Part shown: piece by piece, positions 33,111-41,669 of the stretch
Layout: the number at the start of each line of letters is the position of its first letter
How positions within the stretch are numbered: the first letter of the stretch is position 1
Origin: Flavobacteriales bacterium
Lineage (GTDB): Bacteria > Bacteroidota > Bacteroidia > Flavobacteriales_F > PHOS-HE28
Assembly: GCA_016715895.1 (NCBI GenBank)
Contig: JADJXH010000003.1
Location: forward strand, 372,001-436,000
Reading direction: 5' to 3'
Length of the DNA stretch: 64,000 bases
The notes under the pieces: model-generated
Seen by the model: the letters and a program-made list of their open reading frames with translations, nothing else
Told to the model about the DNA's origin: nothing
The model's database searches: none
Made by a program: the position numbers and the translations under genes

Positions 33111-34620
33111 CGGAGCGTGGTCCATAGGTTCCTGCCCCTGTGCGAGCCGACGTTCAACCTCGGAGGTGTGCTCCAGCTTCTGAAGACCGGACCGCTGATG
33201 CCTCGGTTCCGCCCCCCATCTGCGCTGCATGCGCCCTGCAATACACGATCGATCGTGGATATCTGGGCCTTCGCGATCGTCGGAAGCCGAAGGGGAGGAC
33301 TCCTGCTTTGTGCATCCGACCAAGCGCCCACGCCTCCATGCGCATCCGCCGCCTTGCCCGTCCCCGCCCCACCGCCCCCGCGGGGGAGGTGTCGCGTGGG
33401 TCCGGTCGGACCGGTCTGATCGCCTGGTTCGTCGGTCAGCGACGCCGCCGTGGAACGTATCGTCCCGACCCCTTGTCTCCGCTGCACCCCGCGTCAGTCG
33501 TGGCCTCTGGCCTTGGCGCAGCCTCCGACGACCGGGGTGGCGCCCAGGCGCGACCGGCCGCTCGGTCCGCTGACCTTTCCCCTATGCCGCCGAACTCAGC
33601 GCCTATGCTGCCCGTCCCGGCCGCCATGTCGGTGAACGCGCCGGCCATGACGGACGATCTGGGCGCGATGATGGTGAACCCGGCCACGGGGTCCGTTGAT
33701 CCCTGCGCCATGTCGCCGAACCCTGCGGCAATGTTCCCAGACCCGCTCGCCGTGACGGCGAACCCAGCGTCAAAGTCCATTGACCCCGGCGCGATGACGT
33801 CGAACCCAGCGGAAGGGATGGATGACTTTCCTCGGGTGACGACCAACACAGCGCAGCGGTCAGGAGTACCAGGCGATGGGTCGATCGTCGGCGAGGAACA
33901 GGCTGGCGTGCCGGGTTTCGGATCACGCGCTCGGTCGAGGGCGTTCCGGGTCAAGGGTTGGTTCGTTGCGCTGGCGGTCGCCGTTCTGGATGCAGGAGGT
34001 CGATCGGCTTCCTGGGTCCGCAGCGTGGTGCGGCCCTCGAAGGCGGAGCGCGAAGCGCGGCGCAAGGAGTTCGACGCCCATTTCACCATCGTGACCATCC
34101 CGGGCCACCTGGTGGAGGTGGGCTTGGTCGACTTCGAGAGCTACGCACCTCGTGCGTTGTGGATCGCGGGGCTGGTCTCCGTTGGCTCCTATCGGCCGTT
34201 TCCTGTGTTGCCGCGCCATTTGCTGGCGTTCCTGTTCGTGTTCACGCGGCGGCTGCTGGGCCTCATCGCGTCCGTGGCGCGGCATGCGGTACCCGGCTCA
34301 CTTCCCCTGCCCGGCCGTGCGGTCGGCTGCGCCTGCATTGCGCGCCCACCTCCCGGGTGGTCCATCTTCTGGTCCGTTCGCTGAGCGCGTGACCCTCCCC
34401 GCCTGAGGGGGCCAAGGGACCGCTCCAGGTGCACCGCAGCGGTCGCCGCATGCACCGGTGAACGCGCCGTCCAGCGATGATCGCTCATCGCGGAACGGCT
34501 GCGGGAACCGAACGGACCCGGACCCCTGCCCCGGGATGAGGCAGCGGTCCATCGGCGACCCGTTCCCTTCCTTTCTCAGCGGTATCCAGCTAACCCCTTG
34601 GGCCGCAAAAAGCCAATACC
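33111..34620. other. 1.5-kb stretch without a convincing gene; six ~42-base repeats at about 33580-33830
   Basis: Long frames are open on both strands (33140-34384 plus, 33436-34098 minus), but neither has a ribosome site or family resemblance, and long open frames are common at this G+C. Between about 33580 and 33830 a 42-base unit repeats about six times. On the plus strand it gives 14-residue units such as PGAMTSNPAEGMDD. On the minus strand it gives units such as AGFDVIAPGSMDFD. The end of the plus frame has hydrophobic stretches (RHLLAFLFVFTRRLLGLIAS). A repeat protein is possible; I do not claim one. Confidence 0.4.
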
Positions 34621-35238
34621 ATGGCAACCCTAGTCAAACGTTTTTCCCGGCTGTCGCCCCTCGCTTTGGTGGCCCGCAGCCTTTTCATCGAACAGCGTCT
34701 CACCGGCAACCCGGACTACGCCGACCTTACAGCGGCCCTTGTGGTGGTCACCGCCAAGCGCGAAGCGCTGGAGCAGGCCATCACCGCCGCCGCGGACGGT
34801 GGCCGCACGGCGATCGCCCATCGCCGGGCCGCACAGCAGGAGCATTTCGCCGAGCTGAACAAGCTCGCGGACCGTGTCTCCAGCATCGCAGGCGGCGACG
34901 CGGTCCTGATCCAGGACGCCGGTTTCTTCGTGCGCTCCGCGCGCAACCTGTTGACGGAGATCCCCCGGCCGCTGAAGCTGCGCGCGCGGATCCGCGACCA
35001 CAAAGGGGAGGTGCTCCTCGACTGGGCCACCACCCCGGGCGCCAGCCTCTATGTGATCCAGCACAACGGCGCATCACCGGATGATGCCGAGGCCTGGAAG
35101 GATGTGGGCGAGACCACCCGCATCCGGCACGTGCTCAAAGGCCTGGAGAGCGCCAGGGAGCACTGGTTCCGTGTGCGCGCCACCGGCACCAAGGGCAGCA
35201 GCCCCTGGAGCGACGTGGCCCACAGCCTGGTGCGCTGA
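34621..35238 (+). CDS. fibronectin type III-like domain protein, unknown function
   Basis: This 205-residue soluble protein has no signal peptide. The N-terminal helical region (residues about 1-115: LVARSLFIEQRLTGNPDYAD, TAALVVVTAKREALEQAITA) is followed by a fibronectin-like beta domain (LDWATTPGASLYVIQHN, RIRHVLKGLESAREHWFRVR, GTKGSSPWSDVAHSLVR). Function unknown. The second half and 3' hairpins are duplicated at 42148-42576 as a broken copy, so the gene borders a rearranged segment. Confidence 0.7.
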   Translation: MATLVKRFSRLSPLALVARSLFIEQRLTGNPDYADLTAALVVVTAKREALEQAITAAADGGRTAIAHRRAAQQEHFAELNKLADRVSSIAGGDAVLIQDAGFFVRSARNLLTEIPRPLKLRARIRDHKGEVLLDWATTPGASLYVIQHNGASPDDAEAWKDVGETTRIRHVLKGLESAREHWFRVRATGTKGSSPWSDVAHSLVR

Positions 35239-35249
35239 GCGGCGCACGC

Positions 35250-35310
35250 CCCTGCCCGCAGGCAGGGCACCACTCTCATCGAGCAGCCCCGCGCAAGCGG
35301 GGTTGTCCGT
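35250..35310 (+). terminator. double hairpin terminator after the fibronectin-like gene
   Basis: Two perfect stems follow the stop: ccctgcc-cgca-ggcaggg (35250-35267) and ccccgc-gcaa-gcgggg (35287-35302), the latter followed by ttgtccgttt. Both are kept in the broken duplicate. Confidence 0.6.
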
Positions 35311-35617
35311 TTGGGGGGTGGCTCGGGATGCACGGATCCTGAACTCGACCACTCTAATAGCCATTGAAAGCTTCACCTCCAGGAATGAGTGGCCGAACTT
35401 TGGGGAAGCTTACAGAAGCAGAGGGCTATCCAGCGATGGCTGAACTGGAGATCAAGAAGCTGGTGCCTGCACTTTGATCGCGTGGTCTCGATCACAGATC
35501 CGAACCAGCGAACATCCGCGCTAGCGGGGTTGTGCGGGGCTGTCGCTCTTCAAGCGATGAGATCCTGACGGCCGGAGGCCGAAGACCATGAGGCACTCGC
35601 TGCAAGCGAGCGCCGGA
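35311..35617. repeat. non-coding gap with a motif shared with 40009-40043
   Basis: The motif at 35497-35531 (gatccgaaccagcgaacatc, then cgcgctagcggggtt) recurs at 40009-40043 with few changes. Nearby, actttggggaagcttaca (about 35397) recurs near 39810. Several small hairpins (for example ctcgctgcaagcgag) lie just downstream of the minus-strand membrane-protein gene and could end its transcript. No gene was seen. Confidence 0.6.
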
Positions 35618-36082
35618 TCATCTATGGCCTCGCGCACCCGAGCGCGGGTTGGGGGAGTGAAGAGGCACTTCATTGCGCAACCGCATGCGTGTGTAAAGCA
35701 GGAGGACGAGAGTGGCACTTGCGAGCAACGACCCCTCGAGCGGATTTACCAACCACGCCATGGGCTTCGCCAAGATCAACATCACAAGTACAGGAAGTAA
35801 GGATAGCACCCCGACCACTAGAGCCGAAGCAACCAATGGCAGGTGGTACTTAAATCTGAGAAAGAAGAGGATTCCGATGATGGGAACGAAAAAGAAAAGA
35901 AGCTTCGGGTATTCGTAGTATCCCAAAATCCCGATCCAAGTCTCGGTATAGGGCTCACCCATTGAAAGCCCGAAGTATGGGGTTACAGTACATGCGAGCG
36001 CAGCCATGTACCCACTCTCAAGAATGCAGTGGGACAGGTATAGCGCGAACGCGCTAAAAAGGTATCCCGTTGAGCGGCTCAC
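35618..36082 (-). CDS. small four-helix membrane protein, candidate immunity protein
   Basis: This 154-residue membrane protein has about four hydrophobic segments (YLFSAFALYLSHCILESGYM, YPKLLFFFVPIIGILFFLRF, LVASALVVGVLSLLPVLVML, LEGSLLASATLVLLLYT). No family recognised. It starts 3 bases after the stop of the RHS-core gene and is AT-rich like that gene's C-terminal tip. A position directly behind a variable toxin tip is where cognate immunity genes lie in polymorphic toxin systems; the role is inferred from position only. Confidence 0.55.
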   Translation of the reverse strand: MSRSTGYLFSAFALYLSHCILESGYMAALACTVTPYFGLSMGEPYTETWIGILGYYEYPKLLFFFVPIIGILFFLRFKYHLPLVASALVVGVLSLLPVLVMLILAKPMAWLVNPLEGSLLASATLVLLLYTRMRLRNEVPLHSPNPRSGARGHR

Positions 36083-36085
36083 TGG

Positions 36086-37144
36086 TTAGTCGCAGTCTTC
36101 TCCATCTTCACAGGAGTTTCTTGTCTCGCCAAAGGGCGCGGTCGTTATTGGCGTTAGAGCACCGCTATTGCCCGAGAAACTATAGTTGTGCTCCATCGGT
36201 GGAAAGAGCGACATCGGCCCCTCATTGGATTCGATCGGGTTCCTATTCCAAAGGAGGAAGGATTGCCCATTTGTCTCGTCAGTGATCCACAACTCATAGG
36301 CAGGGAACCCGTCTGAGGAGCCTGTGACATTGTAATTGAATGTCCCATCTTCATTGTGGGTGATGCTGACATTCAAGTCGTAGTTGATCGCGGGGGCCCC
36401 AGACGCAAGCTTATTGGGGGCGTCTACCTGGAGATGGACTGTCGTAGAGTTCCCATTCTGAAGCGCTGGCGCATCGTATGTTGGATTAGGTCCCGCGACA
36501 TCTGGCTCCGAACTTTCAACCACGTTCCCATCCATATCCAGCCCATGAGATGCACGAGCAACGTTGGAAAGTGTGCTCACAGTTTTAAGGTAAAAGTCAA
36601 GACTGACCTTTTGTTCCGTCCGATATGCCAAAGTGTTCAGAAGGTATGAGGTGCGGTTGTCTCCTTTGAAGTAGTCAGACTTACTGAAAGGGCTGGGGTT
36701 GGATACTTGAGCTTGTGGTATGAAGGCACGAGCGGTGAGTAGATATTTCTCGAGCCCTTCAAGCTCAATAGCGTCGATGACCCTATTCTCACTGAACGCA
36801 TAGGGTGAGTTGTGGGGGTATTTCGCAGCCAGCGGATCGAGGCTCAGGAACCTGCCTACACGTGGAGCCTGCAATTCTTGATCGCAATGCCTATGCGTCC
36901 CGGCCGCTCCGTGTAACGCATCGTGGTTCTTCTGCCCTTCGCACCCCATGCGATATGCCCTCCCCGTGACCGTGTTGTAGACGTTCATGCCGATGCGGAT
37001 CATGCTGTCCTTCGCATGGTGCTCCGGATAGGCTCCCGAACTGAAGGTCAACGGAGCGGGTTCGACAGAGCGTAGTACGTCTTGGCCCTTGGCGATCAGG
37101 CTGGTTCCAAGGAGCATTAGATGCAGGAGAATGCGCTGGTTCAT
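36086..37144 (-). CDS. mini RHS-core protein with variable C-terminal domain (DUF3238-like)
   Basis: This 352-residue protein has a signal peptide (MNQRILLHLMLLGTSLIAKG). A short region keeps only the end of an RHS core (TVTGRAYRMG, then VGRFLSLDPLAAKYPHNSPY and AFSENRVIDAIELEGLE). The AT-rich C-terminal domain of about 200 residues carries FKGDNRTSYLLNTLAYRTEQ, GSSDGFPAYELWITDETNG and GPMSLFPPMEHNYSFSG, which recalls the DUF3238 family from memory. YD repeats and shell are missing. It overlaps the transglutaminase-like gene upstream by four bases. Probably a secreted effector or a displaced toxin tip. Confidence 0.65.
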   Translation of the reverse strand: MNQRILLHLMLLGTSLIAKGQDVLRSVEPAPLTFSSGAYPEHHAKDSMIRIGMNVYNTVTGRAYRMGCEGQKNHDALHGAAGTHRHCDQELQAPRVGRFLSLDPLAAKYPHNSPYAFSENRVIDAIELEGLEKYLLTARAFIPQAQVSNPSPFSKSDYFKGDNRTSYLLNTLAYRTEQKVSLDFYLKTVSTLSNVARASHGLDMDGNVVESSEPDVAGPNPTYDAPALQNGNSTTVHLQVDAPNKLASGAPAINYDLNVSITHNEDGTFNYNVTGSSDGFPAYELWITDETNGQSFLLWNRNPIESNEGPMSLFPPMEHNYSFSGNSGALTPITTAPFGETRNSCEDGEDCD

Positions 37145-38187
37145 GGTCGGTCGCTTGTGGTCGGGGGCATCAAGGGGTTCGCATATTTCTGGGGATCCCT
37201 GGCCAACGCGCGCATCCATGCGAGGTACACCTCCAAAGGTACTTCGCGGTAGCCGAGGTTCACCAGGGTCGCCAAGGTGGCTTCGAGCGCGGGGTTCGTC
37301 ACCGGGATCATCGTTGGTCCATCCACCGGTGGCTCCCGCGATGCAAGCGCGGCTGCCTTCACCAACAGGGCCTGAGCGCAGGCGGGGTAGTGGGCCAGGG
37401 CCAGATCGCAGCAGCGCAGCACGAAGCCGATGTCGGCCTGGGCGGCCCGCTGCTGGTAGCCTTGGGCCAGGTCCACCAGGCAGAGCGCAAGGGCCTTGCG
37501 CAGGCCGAGCGTATCCATGTAAAGGCCTGAACGGATGGCGTCGGTGTTCACATAGCCCGAGGCCATGACCCATGCATCGCTTGGAAAGGTGGCGCTGGTG
37601 AGCTCGGTGTTGTACCACCCGAGCTGTTCGCTGTGTTGCTTGATGTACATGTGCATGGGCGCCATGGCCAGGTAGGCATTGGTTCCAAGCTCGTGGCACA
37701 GCATGACATACAACAGGGGTAGGGAATGGCAGTTGCCCTCATGGGTAGCGAGCAGCCGGCTAACGAACATGTGCGTTGGATCGCACCAGGCGAAGTAGTC
37801 GACGGTATCGTAGCGGAACGGCAGGCTGAGCGGAATGCCCGGTGCGCCAAAGACCGTATCGGTCATGAGGTGAAAGACCGCACCGCTCCGCAGAAAGGCG
37901 GTGGAATCCTTGGCGGTGTACCCGGTCAGCCGGTTCGCGTTCGCCCACGCAGCGGCGATCGTGGCCAGGCGGGTGATGGCGCCGTTGAAGGCCTGCGTGT
38001 CCAGCTGGCCGAGGAAGTAGGCGTTCTCCACTTCGAGAACAGCGGTCTTCAGGCTCGCTTGGCGGCGCCCCTCCAGCATGTCAAGGATCCTGGTGTAGGC
38101 CCGGGTGTACACGGTGTCGACAGTGCCCTGCCCCAGGGTGACCTGGACAACGGCGGTGAGCCCGCATATGAGCAACCCGGTTCTCAT
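37141..38187 (-). CDS. secreted transglutaminase-like protein (paralogue 2)
   Basis: This 348-residue protein has a signal peptide (to about residue 19, VTLGQ). The core resembles a transglutaminase-like cysteine peptidase fold: HEGNCHSLPLLYVMLC with Cys153, MAPMHMYIKQ with His179, and WYNTELTSATFPSDAW with Glu195/Asp. A C-terminal helical region (ALALCLVDLAQGYQQRAAQA) is TPR-like. It is clearly a paralogue of the gene just upstream. Both ends overlap the neighbouring genes by four bases (ATGA). Function unknown; it may crosslink, cleave or load the RHS-core partner. Confidence 0.65.
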   Translation of the reverse strand: MRTGLLICGLTAVVQVTLGQGTVDTVYTRAYTRILDMLEGRRQASLKTAVLEVENAYFLGQLDTQAFNGAITRLATIAAAWANANRLTGYTAKDSTAFLRSGAVFHLMTDTVFGAPGIPLSLPFRYDTVDYFAWCDPTHMFVSRLLATHEGNCHSLPLLYVMLCHELGTNAYLAMAPMHMYIKQHSEQLGWYNTELTSATFPSDAWVMASGYVNTDAIRSGLYMDTLGLRKALALCLVDLAQGYQQRAAQADIGFVLRCCDLALAHYPACAQALLVKAAALASREPPVDGPTMIPVTNPALEATLATLVNLGYREVPLEVYLAWMRALARDPQKYANPLMPPTTSDRP

Positions 38188-39533
38188 CGGACGATCCTGG
38201 CTGGTGGCAGTGGTTGCGCGAGCGTCTTGCGGAGCCGCTCCTCCTTCGCAGCGTCCACGGAGCTGCGCCAACGGGCATAGAGCTCCGGAGGCATGGGCGC
38301 GTAGCCCAACCGGTCAACCTGGCCGTACAGCGCTTTCAGGTCCGCCAAGCGTTCGGCCAGGTCGGGCCGCAGCCGTTCGAGGTCGTTCAGCGCCGGCTGA
38401 CCCGCCTGCCATAGCGCGCGATCGAAGGTGGCGGTGCGCAGGTTGGAAAGCTCCATCCAGCCATGGATGTCCTGCGGGTATTCCTTGAGCGCGCGCTGCA
38501 GGCATTGCTCCATGAATGGCTCAGCGTACCCATGGCGTTGCGCATAGTAGGCCGCGAGCTCCACCAGCAGGTGGGCCACCACCCGGCGCGTTCCAACGGT
38601 GTCGAGGTAAGCGCGGCTCTTGATGCCTTCGGTCCTCACATGGCCCGAACCGGCGAGCCAGGCATCGGAGGCCAGGCGCCCGTTGGTGGTCTCGAAGTTG
38701 TGGAAGGTGCCGGTGCCGTCCCTGAACTTCACGAAGCTATGGTTCGGTGCAAAGGCGAGGTAAGCCTCGGCATGAAGCCGTTCCGCCAAGGCCAGGTAGA
38801 GCAGCGGCATGGAGCGGCACTGCCCTTCCCCGGTGAGCAGGAGCTTGCCGACCGTCACCTTGCGGATATCCTCCTCACCGTTGGGGTCGTCGAAGTCGTA
38901 TCGCAGGGGCGACCATGTCCTGCCGGTGGTCGGGTCCACGAACGTGTCCCTGTAGAGGGCTTGTATACCCCAATGGACCATGAGCGGGTCGTTCGCATCG
39001 CCGCCTGAGGAAGCGATATGTGCCCGGACCACCTTGGCCACTTGGTCCAGCAGTTCACCCAGTGACGCATGCGTGCCGGTGGTCTCCAGGAACGGCCGTT
39101 CCATGGCCTCGATGGCGTTGCCCAGATGCAGCGGTTCCCGGCCATCGAGCATCCGCACCAATGTGGTTCGCGCGGCCTCGAACGCCTGGTCGCGTGCGGC
39201 GGTGGCGGGTGTGCCGGTGCTGGCGAACCGGAAGGGGCCGCTGTAGGCGCCGGTGGTACCCTTGGTGCTGTGCCGTCCATTGCGGAATTCGTCGGCGAAG
39301 TGCGCAGCCGGTGCCATCGGCTGTGTGGCGCCCGCCCGCCCGTCGAGGGGAGGAGCCGGCCTTCGGGCAGGAGTGAAGGGCGCGGGGCTGCCCATGGATC
39401 CCGGCACGATCGGGCTGAAACCGGAGAAGTGCGGCGCTTGCGGCCCCGGTGTCGCGGGGAACTGTGCACGGCTGGTCCCACCAAGGCAGATCAAGGCGAT
39501 GAGCGATACGGACCGGAGATGCGTATGGGGCAT
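38184..39533 (-). CDS. secreted transglutaminase-like protein (paralogue 1)
   Basis: This 449-residue protein has a signal peptide (MPHTHLRSVSLIALICLGGT, cut near SRAQ) and a Pro-rich linker to about residue 75. The transglutaminase-like core has GEGQCRSMPLLYLALA (Cys239), FAPNHSFVKF (His265) and NFETTNGRLASDAW (Glu281, Asp290). C-terminal TPR-like helices follow (LVELAAYYAQRHGYAEPFME). The same active-site order is seen in the next gene. It is first in an operon of four overlapping or abutting genes ending with the RHS-core protein and a membrane protein. Confidence 0.65.
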   Translation of the reverse strand: MPHTHLRSVSLIALICLGGTSRAQFPATPGPQAPHFSGFSPIVPGSMGSPAPFTPARRPAPPLDGRAGATQPMAPAAHFADEFRNGRHSTKGTTGAYSGPFRFASTGTPATAARDQAFEAARTTLVRMLDGREPLHLGNAIEAMERPFLETTGTHASLGELLDQVAKVVRAHIASSGGDANDPLMVHWGIQALYRDTFVDPTTGRTWSPLRYDFDDPNGEEDIRKVTVGKLLLTGEGQCRSMPLLYLALAERLHAEAYLAFAPNHSFVKFRDGTGTFHNFETTNGRLASDAWLAGSGHVRTEGIKSRAYLDTVGTRRVVAHLLVELAAYYAQRHGYAEPFMEQCLQRALKEYPQDIHGWMELSNLRTATFDRALWQAGQPALNDLERLRPDLAERLADLKALYGQVDRLGYAPMPPELYARWRSSVDAAKEERLRKTLAQPLPPARIVR

Positions 39534-39540
39534 GCTGTGC

Positions 39541-39548
39541 TAAATATA
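39541..39548 (-). promoter_or_regulatory. -7-like box for the transglutaminase/RHS operon
   Basis: On the minus strand TATATTTA resembles TAnnTTTG, inside a conspicuous AT-rich patch just before the first gene. The leader would be only a few bases long. Confidence 0.4.
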
Positions 39549-39920
39549 GATAAAGTAATGGGGCGATGCCGAGGTCCCTACATGGAGCAAACGCTGGGCC
39601 CATCAGCGGGGTGCAGAGGGACGATCCAGCCCGGGCGATCCGCTCAGCTTCCAGGCAGCCAGCTTTCGGGCCTGGCGTGCACGGACGCTGTGCGCAACGA
39701 CCACAATGAAACGGAAGCATCGGGACATTCCCGGGCGTAGTGCAGGGAAGGATACGCCCCTCCATTACTTAACCCCAACCCTTGCAGGCCACCAGTTTTC
39801 ACTGGCCCGACTTTAGGGGAAGCTTACAAGGGCACATCGACGATCCTGGTTTCACGCGGGCAATCGTTCACTGCCACTCACCCGCCGCTGGTGCAGCGCG
39901 GAAACGCCGGCCTTTCCCAG
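39549..39920. other. non-coding gap
   Basis: No gene or structured RNA was seen. It holds a short match to the gap at 35397 (actttaggggaagcttaca near 39810) and leads into the dispersed element. Confidence 0.5.
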
Positions 39921-39980
39921 CGAACACCTCTTGTCCCATCTTCGGCACGCTCAGGGTGCAGGGGAGTGTGGGATTGTGCG
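39921..39980. repeat. copy 2 of the dispersed palindromic element
   Basis: It reads cgaacacctcttgtcccatc, then ttcggcacgc, then gtgtgggattgtgcgg. The left stem half of the full element is present but the right half is replaced. It lies 62 bases past the 3' end of the minus-strand candidate immunity gene at 40042. Confidence 0.75.
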
Positions 39981-40008
39981 GGGCCTTCGGGTAGTGGAGC
40001 GGTCCGGA

Positions 40009-40043
40009 GATCCGAACCAGCTACATCCACGCTAGCGGGGGTT
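40009..40043. repeat. second copy of the gatccgaaccag motif
   Basis: It matches 35497-35531 and ends at the stop of the candidate immunity gene, so each motif copy lies just 3' of a minus-strand effector/immunity pair. Confidence 0.65.
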
Positions 40044-40512
40044 AGTAATTCGAGGTGTTCACTGCGAACTTGTGAATCCTCTCTTCGTGATCTACGAATA
40101 TGTAGCTGGATACCTTGTTGACGGATAGCCCATCAATTCTGTACCACTGACCAGGCTGCAACGGACCTATTGTCTCGAACTGTGAGAGGGGGCGCTGAGC
40201 GTCGTGCCATGTAAATCCATTCTTCCGGTCGAGGAATACCCTTCGTCTCTTGCACAAACCGTCGGCAAAACTCACGCTTGCCAAGAAGTTGAATGTCGTG
40301 TCCACATAAAGACGTTCCAAGAGAATCTGCTGGTTGATACTGCCCAAGTTCGGAATGGACTCTGTCTGTGTGGGAAGCATGCGAGTAATCCTGAGCGTCT
40401 TATCACCATCGCACCAGTTCGACTCGATGTAGGTGAGGTTGATCGTGACGGCCTCTCTTGTACTGCAAGACAGGCAGATTGATACCATTAACCAGAGCCC
40501 CGTAAGCTTCAT
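40042..40512 (-). CDS. lipoprotein, candidate immunity protein
   Basis: This 156-residue predicted lipoprotein has signal MKLTGLWLMVSICLSC with Cys16 as the lipidation site. The mature part (INLTYIESNWCDGDKTLRIT, VSFADGLCKRRRVFLDRKNG, WYRIDGLSVNKVSSYIFVDH) is of no family I know. It begins 2 bases after the stop of the RHS-core/phospholipase-like gene and is AT-rich. A periplasm-facing lipoprotein would suit defence against a phospholipase acting on the cell's own membranes; this is inference from position. Confidence 0.55.
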   Translation of the reverse strand: MKLTGLWLMVSICLSCSTREAVTINLTYIESNWCDGDKTLRITRMLPTQTESIPNLGSINQQILLERLYVDTTFNFLASVSFADGLCKRRRVFLDRKNGFTWHDAQRPLSQFETIGPLQPGQWYRIDGLSVNKVSSYIFVDHEERIHKFAVNTSNY

Positions 40513-40514
40513 TG

Positions 40515-41669
40515 CTATTCAGCAACTTGGTCGAGGATGAGAGCAGTGCCTCGATGTGACTCGGAGAAGTTGGCTCGATTGTCCTGGTAAAGATCCGCAT
40601 TGCCCAGCCCGTTATCAATCTTCCATTGCTTGTACGTAGCCAAGGCATTGATCACCAACCGCTGACCCAACATCGAGGCATCCATTTCACCTGAATAGGA
40701 GGTTCTAACCGGAGTCTCCAAACCTTCAATTTCGCCCCACGGCCGGTCACCAAGGAACGCACTTGTGACTTCATCGATTCTACGCACCATATCCCGGTCA
40801 GCCTGAACGGTGCGAATGTCCTCTAAGTAGCCTGCGTAAGGTTCTCCACCAGCGACAACAGCGGCATAGTCCATGTCATGCCGTTTTGCAATGGCATCAG
40901 CCCAGTCAATGGGCTGTTCGTTGAAGTTGTAGTCTTCATTGTTGGGAATACCACTAGCCGTTACACAGCCAGGCCCAGAGTATAAGCCGTGGAATCGTAC
41001 GTCCGATGCACCGCCGTTTTGGCGCTGCTCCCATAAGGATCCGACTCGCTCACCAGCAGGATTGTAGTACTGATGAACTACACCCTTCCCTCCTGGTCCA
41101 AACGGAACGGAGTTATGCAAACCTGCGGTTGTGCCACCAAGGCGAACGATGTCCTTGGCCGTCATCTTGTAAAACTCAGTCTTTGCAACCGATCCGTCTG
41201 CGTAATGATGGAACGAGATGTACTCCAATCCTTCCAATTCTCTACCATCAACAACTCTATTCTCGCTGAACGCATACGGTGAGTTGTGCGGGTACTTCGC
41301 CGCCAACGGGTCCAAGCTGAGGAATCTGCCCACCTTGATGTCATCCCTACCGATCGCGCAGTTCGGACCGATCCCCTCCGACCCACGAACATCGTTGGCT
41401 TCAACCTGCTCTTGGCCGCCGATCCGGTATGCCCTGCCTGTGACCGTGCTAAAGGCCCAATTCCCGATCCGCCGCAGCGTATCGTTGCCAAAGACCTCCG
41501 GGTAGTGCCCTTGGCTGAACGCCAATTCAGGCGAGGAGGGCACAGGGTAGTTCTGGGCACGAAGGGCTGGCGAAATGCCCAAGAGGGTCAAGCCTGCGGC
41601 CAGCATGCTCCACGACCGGGTTACAGCGGCCGCAACCTGCGCGAACAGGGTTGTGGGTAAGAGCGCCAT
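40515..41669 (-). CDS. mini RHS-core protein with phospholipase A2-like C-terminal domain
   Basis: This 384-residue protein has a hydrophobic export segment (SMLAAGLTLLGISPALRAQ), the end of an RHS core (TVTGRAYRIGGQEQ, VGRFLSLDPLAAKYPHNSPY, AFSENRVVDGRELEGLEY), and then an AT-rich C-terminal domain. That domain has a calcium-loop-like YSGPG (230-234), then QPIDWADAIAKRHDMDY with His264-Asp265 and Tyr268, then DIRTVQADRDMVRRID. Y-x-G-P-G plus D-A-x-A-K-x-H-D-x-x-Y is the active-site pattern of parvovirus-type phospholipase A2 domains. It is probably a secreted lipase toxin. ATG 41667-41669 is chosen to include the signal. Confidence 0.7.
   Translation of the reverse strand: MALLPTTLFAQVAAAVTRSWSMLAAGLTLLGISPALRAQNYPVPSSPELAFSQGHYPEVFGNDTLRRIGNWAFSTVTGRAYRIGGQEQVEANDVRGSEGIGPNCAIGRDDIKVGRFLSLDPLAAKYPHNSPYAFSENRVVDGRELEGLEYISFHHYADGSVAKTEFYKMTAKDIVRLGGTTAGLHNSVPFGPGGKGVVHQYYNPAGERVGSLWEQRQNGGASDVRFHGLYSGPGCVTASGIPNNEDYNFNEQPIDWADAIAKRHDMDYAAVVAGGEPYAGYLEDIRTVQADRDMVRRIDEVTSAFLGDRPWGEIEGLETPVRTSYSGEMDASMLGQRLVINALATYKQWKIDNGLGNADLYQDNRANFSESHRGTALILDQVAE

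Noticed and set aside
33140..34384. 414-residue plus-strand frame after the repeat array
   Set aside because: Arg/Pro/Ala-rich with no family, no ribosome site seen and a competing minus-strand frame; kept only as an uncertain region.
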